Below, piece after piece: positions 46,187 through 53,999 of a stretch of 64,000 bases of DNA (position 1 is the stretch's first letter; the number at the start of each line of letters is the position of its first letter). Below the pieces are notes generated by a model, which was not told the origin of the DNA, made no database searches, and saw nothing but the letters and a program-made list of their open reading frames with translations. The stretch is from Poriferisodalis sp965214215 (GTDB lineage Bacteria > Actinomycetota > Acidimicrobiia > Acidimicrobiales > Poriferisodalaceae), in NCBI RefSeq assembly GCF_965214215.1, contig NZ_CBDCBD010000003.1, forward strand, positions 1,922,001 to 1,986,000. Direction: 5' to 3'. Position numbers and translations under genes: made by a program.

Positions 46187-46954
46187 GTGGCTGACGACAG
46201 CTTGGATCAACCAGCGGCGGCCGATGCCGCAGATGCCGACCCGAGCCTGCCCTCCGGAGCAATCACCGACGCCGACCGGCGCAGGATGCAACTGCTGGCG
46301 GCAATACCGGTGGGCTTCGCGTTGGCCGCCTATGTCGGGCAGATCTTCTTTGCGGCCCTCATTGCTCGGGCACCGCTGCTGCTCCTGTCGCTCAACGCAA
46401 CCGATCCGATCCTGCTCGGCGTCGCGCACCAGGCACCCCTGTGGGCCTTCATGACGATCGGGGTGACTCGGCTGTTCATCACCGATCCGTTCCTGTACCG
46501 GCTCGGCTACGACTACGGCCCTAATGCCAAGGCCTACCTGGCTGCCGAACTGGGTCCGCGCAACCGCATCATCCGGACCATGGACTGGCTCGAGCGCTGG
46601 TTTCCCCGTGTGGGTTGGTTGCTGCTGTTCGCCATTCCTGGCTATCCGATGTGCTTGTTGTCTGGCATCGCGCGGATGCGCCAGCTGCCGTTCGTGGTGG
46701 TCAATCTGGCCGGCACCGTCACTCGCTTGGCTCTGGTGTGGTGGGTCGCTGATCTCTTCTCGGGACCCCTCGGCTCGGTGATCGACTTCATCAACCGCTA
46801 TTCGATCCCGTTCACCATCGCGATGTTCGTGCTGGTTGTGGTGCAGACGGCTCGCAATCAGCACCGGGCCTCGAACGCCGAGCGAGACCGCCTCAGGCGC
46901 GAGCCCGAGTCGGCCAGCGACCGTCCCGGCGAGGCTGACCCTGATCTCAGCTGA
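46187..46954 (+). CDS. VTT/DedA-like membrane protein
   Basis: 255 residues with about five hydrophobic segments: AIPVGFALAAYVGQIFFAAL, PLWAFMTIGVTRLFI, VGWLLLFAIPGYPMCLLSGI, PFVVVNLAGTVTRLALVWWV and FTIAMFVLVVV. The AIPGYPMCLLSGIARM stretch resembles the conserved re-entrant motif of VTT/DedA (SNARE-associated Golgi) proteins, which scramble lipids or undecaprenyl phosphate. Charged tails at both ends. GTG 46187 follows the promoter spacing; ATG 46145 is the alternative. Confidence 0.65.
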   Translation: MADDSLDQPAAADAADADPSLPSGAITDADRRRMQLLAAIPVGFALAAYVGQIFFAALIARAPLLLLSLNATDPILLGVAHQAPLWAFMTIGVTRLFITDPFLYRLGYDYGPNAKAYLAAELGPRNRIIRTMDWLERWFPRVGWLLLFAIPGYPMCLLSGIARMRQLPFVVVNLAGTVTRLALVWWVADLFSGPLGSVIDFINRYSIPFTIAMFVLVVVQTARNQHRASNAERDRLRREPESASDRPGEADPDLS

Positions 46955-46997
46955 TCGCCACATTCAATGGGTCTGCGAAGGTTCATCGCTGCCTCGG

Positions 46998-47003
46998 TAC
47001 TCT
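46998..47003 (+). promoter_or_regulatory. Putative leaderless promoter -10 of ftsK
   Basis: TACTCT, 7 nt, then GTG 47011. Confidence 0.5.
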
Positions 47004-47010
47004 CGCTGAG

Positions 47011-49413
47011 GTGAGTGCACGCGGCGCCACCGAAGCCAACGGCTCAGCCGACCAATCGAAATCGTCGACGACGAAGGATTCCCGCAACGGGTTCGCCGGA
47101 GTATTTCGCCACGCGCTGAACGGCAGATCTCGCGAGATCGTGGCGCTGGCACTGTTCGCACTTGCCGTGATCTGCGCGTTGGGCCTGCTGGGCGATCGGG
47201 CGGGTGTCGTCGGCCGAGTCCTCGAGACCGCCCTCGCCGTGCTGCTGGGCGTGTTCCGATACGCAGTACCGATCCTGTTCATTTGGATCGGGGTGGCGCT
47301 CGCGCGGATGACCGCTTCTGAACGCAGCGGCCGTGCCGCGTTCGGACTGAGTCTGCTGACTATGGCGTTTGCCGGTGCAGCGCATCTGTCCGGCTCGGCC
47401 GACGGATTCGGCTCGTTGGATGACCTGCGAGCCAGCGGGGGAGTGCTGGGTGCTCTGGTAGCCGAGCCCCTGCGGCGCCTCATCGACGGCCCTGCCACGT
47501 GGGCTGTCCTGCTGCTCGTGATGCTGTTCGCCGTCATGATCGTCGCCAACATCGGTCTCGGGCAGGTCTTGCGATGGATATGGACCGGGCTGGCCGCGCT
47601 GGGACATGCGCTGAGCGGCCTGCTGTCGAAAGGTGCTCGCAGCTTGCAGAGCGTCGGTCAGGATCCGGCGCCGCCCTCGTTCGGCGAAGAGCAGTACGAC
47701 CTCGACTCTCGCGACATCGAGCCGGCGGCCGGAGAGGGAGCAGCGATCCCAGGACTGGATTCCGCCGACCCAGACCCGTCTGCAGCTGCTTCCAGCGAGA
47801 CGGTCGGCGACGACGCAGTCTTCGAGCCGTCGTCGCCTGAGTTCGTGGCGCCTCGGGCCGACGATGGTGCCCCGCCACCAGTGCCGACGGCACGCGCCGC
47901 TGCAAAGGGCAACCCGAGCGGCACTCAGCGTCCCCGCTGGAAGCTGCCGAAAAAGACTGAGCTCAAGCGAAGCGGCGCCCAGCAGTTCGACAAGGCGATG
48001 CTCTCAGCAGGTGCCGAGGCCTTGGTGGCAGCGCTAGCGAGCCATGGTGTGGAAACGCAGGTGACCGGATGGGAACCGGGCCCGACGGTCACCCGCTACG
48101 AGCTGAAGCTGGGCCCGGGCGTGAAGGTGTCTCGTGTCACCGCCCTGCATAAGGACATCGCATATGCGATGGCGGCCGCCGACGTTCGCATCCTGGCGCC
48201 GATCCCTGGGCGATCGGCTATCGGCGTGGAGGTGCCTAATAGAGATCGCCATCTCGTGGCCCTCGGCGACATTCTGGTCTCCAAGGCAGCGGCCGAGTCC
48301 ATGCATCCGCTGGAAGTCGCGATGGGCAAGGACATCTCGGGCCGCGAAGTGATGCTCAATTTGTCCACGATGCCCCATGTGCTCATCGCAGGGGCCACCG
48401 GCGCAGGCAAGTCGTCGTGCATCAACTCGATCATCACGTCACTGCTCATGCGTTCTACGCCCGACCAGGTGCGCATGATCCTCGTCGATCCCAAACGGGT
48501 GGAGCTCGGCCAGTACGACGGCCTGCCGCACCTGCTGACCGCTGTGGTGACCGAGCCCCGCAAGGCGGCCAATGCCCTGGCGTGGGCCGTCAAGGAGATG
48601 GAGCGCCGCTACGACGTGCTGTCTGAGGCCGGGTTCCGCGACATCACCGGCTACAACGCCGCCGTGCTCGACGGCGCGCTGCACAGCGAAGAGAGCGAGC
48701 TGCTCGGCAACGATCAGCCCTATGAGCAGATGCCGTTCATCGTGGTGGTGGTCGATGAGCTGAACGACCTGATGATGGTGGCCGCCCGCGATGTGGAGGA
48801 ATCCATCACCCGCTTGGCACAGATGGCCCGGGCCGTCGGCGTTCACCTCGTCGTGGCGACCCAGCGCCCGAGCGTGAACGTGATCACCGGCGTGATCAAG
48901 GCCAACATCCCGAGCCGGCTGGCATTCGCGGTGTCCAGCCTGGCCGACAGCCGGGTGATTCTGGATCAGCCGGGCGCCGAGCGGCTGGTCGGTCAAGGCG
49001 ACATGCTGTTGCTGTCGGCGAACTCCAGCACCCCGCGTCGCATCCAGGGAAGCTGGGTGAGCGAGTCCGAGATTGCCCATGTGGTGGCTCACTGGCGTCG
49101 CCAGGCGCCCGAGGTCAGCTATGTCGAAGGTGTGGAGGGCACGGCCGATTCTGATGGGGTCAGCACCCTGCCGGGCGGCACCACCGGCGACGCGGACGAC
49201 GACGAGTTGCTGCGCCAGGCGATGGCGATCGTGGTGGAGACCCAGCTCGGCTCGACGTCGATGCTGCAGCGCAAGCTGAAGGTGGGCTTCGCCCGTGCCG
49301 GGCGGTTGATGGACCTGCTCGAACAGCGTGGCGTCGTGGGCCCCTCGCATGGCTCCAAGGCCCGCGACGTGATGATGACGCCCGAGGAATTGTCGGACGC
49401 GCTGGGCGAGTGA
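47011..49413 (+). CDS. ftsK: DNA translocase FtsK/SpoIIIE
   Basis: Septum-anchored hexameric dsDNA pump that clears the chromosome terminus and stimulates XerCD. Four membrane helices in residues 40-205, an acidic Pro/Ala linker, then the motor: ATDVR-like AAADVRILAPIPGRSAIGVE, Walker A GATGAGKSSCIN near 463, ILVDPKRVELGQYDGLPHLL, Walker B FIVVVVDELNDLMM, and VVATQRPSVNVITGVIKANI. C-terminal gamma winged helix: STSMLQRKLKVGFARAGRLM. 800 residues. Confidence 0.96.
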   Translation: MSARGATEANGSADQSKSSTTKDSRNGFAGVFRHALNGRSREIVALALFALAVICALGLLGDRAGVVGRVLETALAVLLGVFRYAVPILFIWIGVALARMTASERSGRAAFGLSLLTMAFAGAAHLSGSADGFGSLDDLRASGGVLGALVAEPLRRLIDGPATWAVLLLVMLFAVMIVANIGLGQVLRWIWTGLAALGHALSGLLSKGARSLQSVGQDPAPPSFGEEQYDLDSRDIEPAAGEGAAIPGLDSADPDPSAAASSETVGDDAVFEPSSPEFVAPRADDGAPPPVPTARAAAKGNPSGTQRPRWKLPKKTELKRSGAQQFDKAMLSAGAEALVAALASHGVETQVTGWEPGPTVTRYELKLGPGVKVSRVTALHKDIAYAMAAADVRILAPIPGRSAIGVEVPNRDRHLVALGDILVSKAAAESMHPLEVAMGKDISGREVMLNLSTMPHVLIAGATGAGKSSCINSIITSLLMRSTPDQVRMILVDPKRVELGQYDGLPHLLTAVVTEPRKAANALAWAVKEMERRYDVLSEAGFRDITGYNAAVLDGALHSEESELLGNDQPYEQMPFIVVVVDELNDLMMVAARDVEESITRLAQMARAVGVHLVVATQRPSVNVITGVIKANIPSRLAFAVSSLADSRVILDQPGAERLVGQGDMLLLSANSSTPRRIQGSWVSESEIAHVVAHWRRQAPEVSYVEGVEGTADSDGVSTLPGGTTGDADDDELLRQAMAIVVETQLGSTSMLQRKLKVGFARAGRLMDLLEQRGVVGPSHGSKARDVMMTPEELSDALGE

Positions 49414-49440
49414 GGGCGAGCGGCTCGGCCCGCTGACGGC

Positions 49441-50679
49441 TCAGATGCCGACGCGCAGTTGCAGGTTGCGGGGGCCGCGCACTTGCACGCCGCCCCATTC
49501 GACGCCGCCGCGGCCGACGTTGGTCGCCAGCTCGAAGTTCGGGAACCGCACCAGCCATTCTTCGATCGCGACCTTCAGCTCCATGCGGGCCAGGTTCGAG
49601 CCCAAGCACCGGTGGATGCCCAAGCCGAATGCGAAGTGGCGGTTCTCGGCGCGGTCGATGATGACTTCGTCGGGACGGTCGAATTTGGCGGGGTCGCGGT
49701 TGCCTGCGCCGAACGGCAGCAGCACCTTGTCGCCGTGTGCGACTGGGCAGCCGCCGATCTGCGCATCGTCGGTGGCGGTGGTCCGGGCCATCGTGACCGG
49801 TGCATAGGCCCGCAGGAACTCTTCGATGGCGGTGGGAATGAGCTCGGGCTCGGCCACGAGCCGCTCACGATCCCCAGGGTTCATCGCGAGGTGCATCAAG
49901 CTGGCCGAGATCGAGCTCCACGTGGTGTCTATGCCGGCGAGCAGCAGCAAGAAGCTGGCGCCGGTGATGTGGTGGTTGGCCAGCGGGTCGCCGTTGGGCA
50001 GCGTCATGTCCAACAGCTTCGACGGTAGGTCGTCGGCGCGTTCTTGCCGTCGAAGCTCGGTGAGTTCGCCGAAGTAGTGGAGCACCTCGCGGGTTGCGTC
50101 TGCACGCCGGTCGAACTCGTCGCCCTTGGACTGCAGCACGTCGACCGCCCAGCGGGTGAACTTCGGCTCGTCGGACTCGGGCAGCCCCAAGATGCGGGCG
50201 ATCACCCGGACCGGGATGTGCTTGGAGTAGGTGTCGGCTGCGTCGGTCACGCCGACGCCGCCCCGATCGGTGCCGGTTTCAGCAGCGATGGCGTCGAGGC
50301 GCTCACGGGCGATGCTGCGGGTGACCTCGACCATGTCGTCGACGGCCGTGGGCCCGAAGAACGGCAGCAGCAGCCGGCGGGCATCGGTGTGGAACGGCGG
50401 ATCCGAGGTGATCGGCGGGGCAGTCAGCAGCCCGACGCCTTCAGGGGTGGGCGCCACGGCGATGTCGCGAGAGCTGAAGTTCTCGGTGTCGTAGGCAACT
50501 GCGGCAATGTCGTCCCAGGTGGTGGGCATCCAGTGTCCGCCGTTGTGGTTGCTGTGCGCAACAGGACACTCGGCACGCAGTTCGTCCCACACGTCGGCCG
50601 CACCTTGGATGTACTCGTCGCTGTAGACGTCGAAGTCCCGCTCTGGCGAAGAGCTGTCGATGTCAGCAGTCGTGCTCAT
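49441..50679 (-). CDS. Cytochrome P450
   Basis: Heme monooxygenase, 412 residues, soluble class I type. I-helix LLLLAGIDTTWSS (with the acid/alcohol pair as DTT), K-helix EEFLR, and heme loop FAFGLGIHRCLGSNLARMEL with proximal Cys. N-terminal CPVAHSNHNGGHW. Such P450s usually oxidise terpenoids, steroids or fatty acids; the substrate is not readable. No ferredoxin gene adjacent. ATG with AAGGGAG. Confidence 0.95.
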   Translation of the reverse strand: MSTTADIDSSSPERDFDVYSDEYIQGAADVWDELRAECPVAHSNHNGGHWMPTTWDDIAAVAYDTENFSSRDIAVAPTPEGVGLLTAPPITSDPPFHTDARRLLLPFFGPTAVDDMVEVTRSIARERLDAIAAETGTDRGGVGVTDAADTYSKHIPVRVIARILGLPESDEPKFTRWAVDVLQSKGDEFDRRADATREVLHYFGELTELRRQERADDLPSKLLDMTLPNGDPLANHHITGASFLLLLAGIDTTWSSISASLMHLAMNPGDRERLVAEPELIPTAIEEFLRAYAPVTMARTTATDDAQIGGCPVAHGDKVLLPFGAGNRDPAKFDRPDEVIIDRAENRHFAFGLGIHRCLGSNLARMELKVAIEEWLVRFPNFELATNVGRGGVEWGGVQVRGPRNLQLRVGI

Positions 50680-50724
50680 GGTGGCTCCCTTGAATCCCCG
50701 CGGGCGCGGTTTGAAGCGCTCCTC

Positions 50725-50730
50725 AGCGTA
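50725..50730 (-). promoter_or_regulatory. Putative -10 box for the P450
   Basis: TACGCT on the minus strand, with transcription expected near 50718, about 40 nt before the ATG. Confidence 0.4.
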
Positions 50731-50742
50731 GGCGATGGGTTC

Positions 50743-50748
50743 TACGCT
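50743..50748 (+). promoter_or_regulatory. Putative -10 box for the metallo-hydrolase
   Basis: TACGCT on the plus strand, divergent from and 12 nt away from the P450 box. Leader of about 38 nt with GAGGAGGG before ATG 50793. Confidence 0.4.
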
Positions 50749-50792
50749 TCGCCGTAGTTGCGGCGCCAGTCCGCCGTACTCGAGGAGGGCAA

Positions 50793-51728
50793 ATGTCTGA
50801 ACACGCAGCGGTGGCAGACGCGCAGCTGAGCGAGGTGGCAGCGGGCGTGTACAGCTATGTGCAGCCCGACGGCACCTGGTTCATCAACAACACGGGATTT
50901 GTGGTGGGATCTGAGGGGGTCGTGTCGATCGACGCCACGTCGACAGAGCGACGCACGCGTGCCTACATCGACGCCATCGCGTCGGTGACCCCAAACCCGG
51001 TCACCATCCTGGTCAACACGCACCATCATGCCGATCACACACATGGCAACTACCTGTTCGCCGACGCCACGGTGGTGTCCCATACCGCATGCCGTGAGGT
51101 GATGGTGGCGGCGGGCATCCCCGACTACAGCGCCGTGTTTCCCGGCGTGGACTGGGGGAACCTGAGGTTCCGGGCCCCCGACGTGACCTTCGAGGGCTCG
51201 ACCGTGCTGCACCTCGACGACCGCCGCATCGAGCTGACGGACCTCGGCTTCGTAGCGCACACCAACGGCGACATCCTGGCGTGGCTTCCCGACTGCGGGG
51301 TGCTGTTCTGCGGCGACCTGATCTTCCACGGCGGCACGCCGTTCGCCTTGTTCGGGTCGGTTTCGGGAACGCTGGACGCCCTCGATGTCATCGAGAGCTA
51401 CGGGGCGGACGTCATTGTGCCGGGCCACGGCCCGCACTTCGGCGGCGACGACATCAGCCGGGTGCTCGACGAGCAGCGTTCGTACCTGCGTTTCGTGCAG
51501 GACGCAGCAGCCGAAGGAATCGCAGCAGGATGCTCGCCCCTCGAGCAGGCTGAAGCCAGCGACCTCGGGCCGCACGCCCGCTACACGGACCCCGAGCGGC
51601 TCGCCGGCAACCTCCACGTCGCGTACCGCGAGGCGGCGCCTCACGGCTACGAATTCCCCGGCGTCGAACGGGCGATCATGGACATGGTCGCCTACAACGG
51701 CGGCGCCATGCCGCGCTGTTTGGCGTAG
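50793..51728 (+). CDS. Metallo-beta-lactamase-fold hydrolase
   Basis: 311 residues. Zinc motif NTHHHADHTHGN near residue 76, later His in VSHTACREV, Asp in FCGDLIFHGG, and PGHGPHFGGDD. GTWFINNTGFVVGSEGVVSI is the typical first strand pair. Likely a thioesterase or lactonase type cyclase-like hydrolase; the substrate is unknown. Its 3' end (last 31 nt plus the stop region) is duplicated downstream. Confidence 0.85.
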   Translation: MSEHAAVADAQLSEVAAGVYSYVQPDGTWFINNTGFVVGSEGVVSIDATSTERRTRAYIDAIASVTPNPVTILVNTHHHADHTHGNYLFADATVVSHTACREVMVAAGIPDYSAVFPGVDWGNLRFRAPDVTFEGSTVLHLDDRRIELTDLGFVAHTNGDILAWLPDCGVLFCGDLIFHGGTPFALFGSVSGTLDALDVIESYGADVIVPGHGPHFGGDDISRVLDEQRSYLRFVQDAAAEGIAAGCSPLEQAEASDLGPHARYTDPERLAGNLHVAYREAAPHGYEFPGVERAIMDMVAYNGGAMPRCLA

Positions 51729-51819
51729 AAGTCGCCGCCGGCCGTCAGCGACCCATTGGGCACAGCGCCTTTAGCGGCGGCGCCATGCCGCGCTGTTTGG
51801 CGTAGAAGTCGCCGCCGGC
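51698..51819 (+). repeat. 45-bp direct repeat duplicating the hydrolase 3' end
   Basis: 51698-51742 and 51775-51819 are identical over 45 bp, spaced by 32 bp. The first copy contains the last codons and stop of the metallo-hydrolase gene; the second is non-coding. From 51820 to the promoter at 51959 I see no gene. Confidence 0.95.
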
Positions 51820-51958
51820 GGGAGGCAGCCCATCACAAGCCGTGTCGACTGCGGCCGCACCGTGCAGCGTTGTTTGGATTGGGGCATGTGCGAACAGGCC
51901 GTGTCGCCTCCGCAGCGAACGCATCACAGCGCGCGACCTGCGGCTTCGAGTGGAACGG

Positions 51959-51987
51959 TTGACTTGGATCAGCCCAGCGAGCACTCT
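51959..51987 (+). promoter_or_regulatory. Putative promoter of the cyclitol operon
   Basis: TTGACT (51959-51964), a 17-nt spacer and CACTCT (51982-51987). Start expected near 51994, and GGGGG lies 3 nt before ATG 52008. No clear LacI-type operator palindrome was found around it. Confidence 0.4.
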
Positions 51988-52007
51988 TTCATCGCACTCG
52001 AAGGGGG

Positions 52008-52943
52008 ATGAAGATGGGAACGTCACTGCGTGATCGGCTGGCCGCCGCGCCGATTACGTGGGGAGTATGCGAGGTGCCCCAGTGGGGTCACCAGCTCACT
52101 GTCCACGAAGTGCTCGCCGACATGGAGGCTTTCGGCTTCGCCCGCACGGAAATGGGTCCGTTCGGATTCCTGCCGACGGGCGGCAGCGCCCTCGCGTCGA
52201 CGCTGGACCGGTACGGGCTCTCGCTGCTCGGAGGGTTCGTCGCACTCGTTGCGCACGATCCTGAACGACTTCGCGTCGAGATGGATCGGGCGGACGCGAT
52301 CGCAGCACAGATGGCCGAGGCCGGCGCTGCCTGGTTCATCAGCTGTCCCATCAGCGATCACAACGACTGGCAGCGGCCACAGCTCTCTGCCCAGCAGTGG
52401 AACCAGATGGTCGAGGCATTCTCGCAGCTCGACAAGATCGCGATGGCACATGGGCTCTGCCATGCATTCCACCCGCATTTTGGCGCGCTGATTCAGGACG
52501 ACGCCGAGACGCGCTTCCTCTTGGAGAACACCGAAACGCAGCTTGTGCTCGATACGGCACACCTCACCCTCGGCGGCAGCGACCCTGGGGCGCTGGTCGA
52601 CAGTCACGCCGAGCGGATCGGCCTCGTCCATCTCAAGGATGTCGACGCGGCTGTGGCAGCGCGTCTCGGCCGGGGCGAAATCAGCCTGATGACCGCCGTA
52701 CAGCTCGGCCTGTTCCCCCCGCTCGGACTGGGGGCAGTGCCCCTGCGTGACGTCATCGAGACGCTTGAGACGCTACGGCCGGATCTCTGGTACGTCCTTG
52801 AGCAGGATGCTGCCCTCGACGGCCCAGATACTGTCGAAGTGGAACGGTTGCGGGATCGGGTCGCCATAAGTCTCGAATTCGTGCAAGACTTCGGCACTTC
52901 GCCACGTCCTCACCGGGGGGTTCAGGATTCGGCGTCTACATGA
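52008..52943 (+). CDS. IolE-like sugar phosphate isomerase/epimerase
   Basis: AP-endonuclease-2-type TIM barrel, 311 residues, of the family containing inosose dehydratase IolE and inosose isomerase IolI. AAPITWGVCEVPQWG start, GFARTEMGPFGFLP, LCHAFHPHFGALI (metal His), VLDTAHLTLGG, IGLVHLKDVD and the Glu in WYVLEQDAALDG make a divalent-metal site. Probably dehydrates or isomerises an inosose; the exact reaction is not certain. First gene of the operon; ATG 52014 is an alternative start. Confidence 0.75.
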   Translation: MKMGTSLRDRLAAAPITWGVCEVPQWGHQLTVHEVLADMEAFGFARTEMGPFGFLPTGGSALASTLDRYGLSLLGGFVALVAHDPERLRVEMDRADAIAAQMAEAGAAWFISCPISDHNDWQRPQLSAQQWNQMVEAFSQLDKIAMAHGLCHAFHPHFGALIQDDAETRFLLENTETQLVLDTAHLTLGGSDPGALVDSHAERIGLVHLKDVDAAVAARLGRGEISLMTAVQLGLFPPLGLGAVPLRDVIETLETLRPDLWYVLEQDAALDGPDTVEVERLRDRVAISLEFVQDFGTSPRPHRGVQDSAST

Positions 52944-52970
52944 GTTCATGCACCTGGGAGGGAGCACGAT

Positions 52971-53993
52971 ATGAGGAAATCCCTGAGACTGTTGGCGTTG
53001 CTTGCGGTCATAGCGCTGTTCGCTGCGGCTTGCAGCAGCGATGGCTCCAGCGACAGCGCGGACACTGCGGCAGCTGAGACTACGGAGGCCGCGTCCGACG
53101 CGACCGAGGTCATGCTGACGCAGAGCGATTGCGAGCACACCTATCACGTCATCACCCACGGCGACAGCGGCACTTTTTGGTCTGTTGTGGAGGTAGCCGT
53201 ACGCGATGCCGCCGAGGCAATCGGCTGTGAAGTCGTCTACTTCGGCGCCAACAACGACGCGCAGGCGCAATCACAGGCCATTGAAGGCGCCATCGCCGAC
53301 GGTTCGGCCGGCATCGCGATCTCATTGGCTGACCCCACTGGTCTCGAAGCCGCGGCACGCGCCGTGGTCGCAGCAGGCATTCCGCTGTACACGCTGAACT
53401 CCGGCGTCAACCAGTACAAGGATCTTGGCGGTGTCACCCACATCGGCCAAACCGAGGTGGTGGCGGGCAACGGCGCTGGTGAGCGTTTCAACGCACTCGG
53501 TGCGAGCCATGTGCTGTGTGCACGCCAGGAGCAGTCCAACGTCGGCCTCGACGAGCGCTGTCAGGGCCTCGCCGAGAGGTTCAGCGGCCAAGTCACCTCC
53601 GAGTTCATCGGGCTCGACGCCACGCCGGACGAGCAGCAGGCCACCATCGCAGCGCTGCTGACGGCAGACTCCAGCATCGACGGAGTGCTCGGCACCGGGC
53701 CGAATGTCCCGCTGCGGGCATTGGACGCTGCGTCGGACGCGGGCCGCACGCTCATCATCGGCGGTTTCGACCTGTCGGGCGATCTCATTTCGGCTATCGA
53801 GGCTGGCGACATCGCGTTCACCGTTGACCAGCAGCAGTACCTGCAGGGCTACCTGCCAGTCATGCTGATGCACCTGCAAGCCACCAACCAGAACACTGCC
53901 GGCGGCGGTCTTCCGATCCTGACCGGACCGGGATTCGTGACGCCCGACAACGCTGCCGAGGTCGCGGCGTTGGTGGACGCAGGCACGCGGTAG
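52971..53993 (+). CDS. Sugar ABC transporter substrate-binding lipoprotein
   Basis: Signal peptide with lipobox LFAAACSSDG (Cys near residue 22), a Ser/Ala/Thr-rich linker, then a periplasmic-binding type I fold: HGDSGTFWSVVEVAVRDAAE, VVYFGANNDAQAQSQAI, GIPLYTLNSG and IIGGFDLSGDLISAI. Ribose/inositol-binding protein style. GGGAGGGAG before the ATG. Delivers substrate to the permease encoded next. Confidence 0.9.
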   Translation: MRKSLRLLALLAVIALFAAACSSDGSSDSADTAAAETTEAASDATEVMLTQSDCEHTYHVITHGDSGTFWSVVEVAVRDAAEAIGCEVVYFGANNDAQAQSQAIEGAIADGSAGIAISLADPTGLEAAARAVVAAGIPLYTLNSGVNQYKDLGGVTHIGQTEVVAGNGAGERFNALGASHVLCARQEQSNVGLDERCQGLAERFSGQVTSEFIGLDATPDEQQATIAALLTADSSIDGVLGTGPNVPLRALDAASDAGRTLIIGGFDLSGDLISAIEAGDIAFTVDQQQYLQGYLPVMLMHLQATNQNTAGGGLPILTGPGFVTPDNAAEVAALVDAGTR

Positions 53994-53999
53994 CACGTC

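Noticed and set aside
49414..49440. Terminator between ftsK and the P450
   Set aside because: Only a 5-bp stem (AGCGG/CCGCT) is possible, too weak to call.
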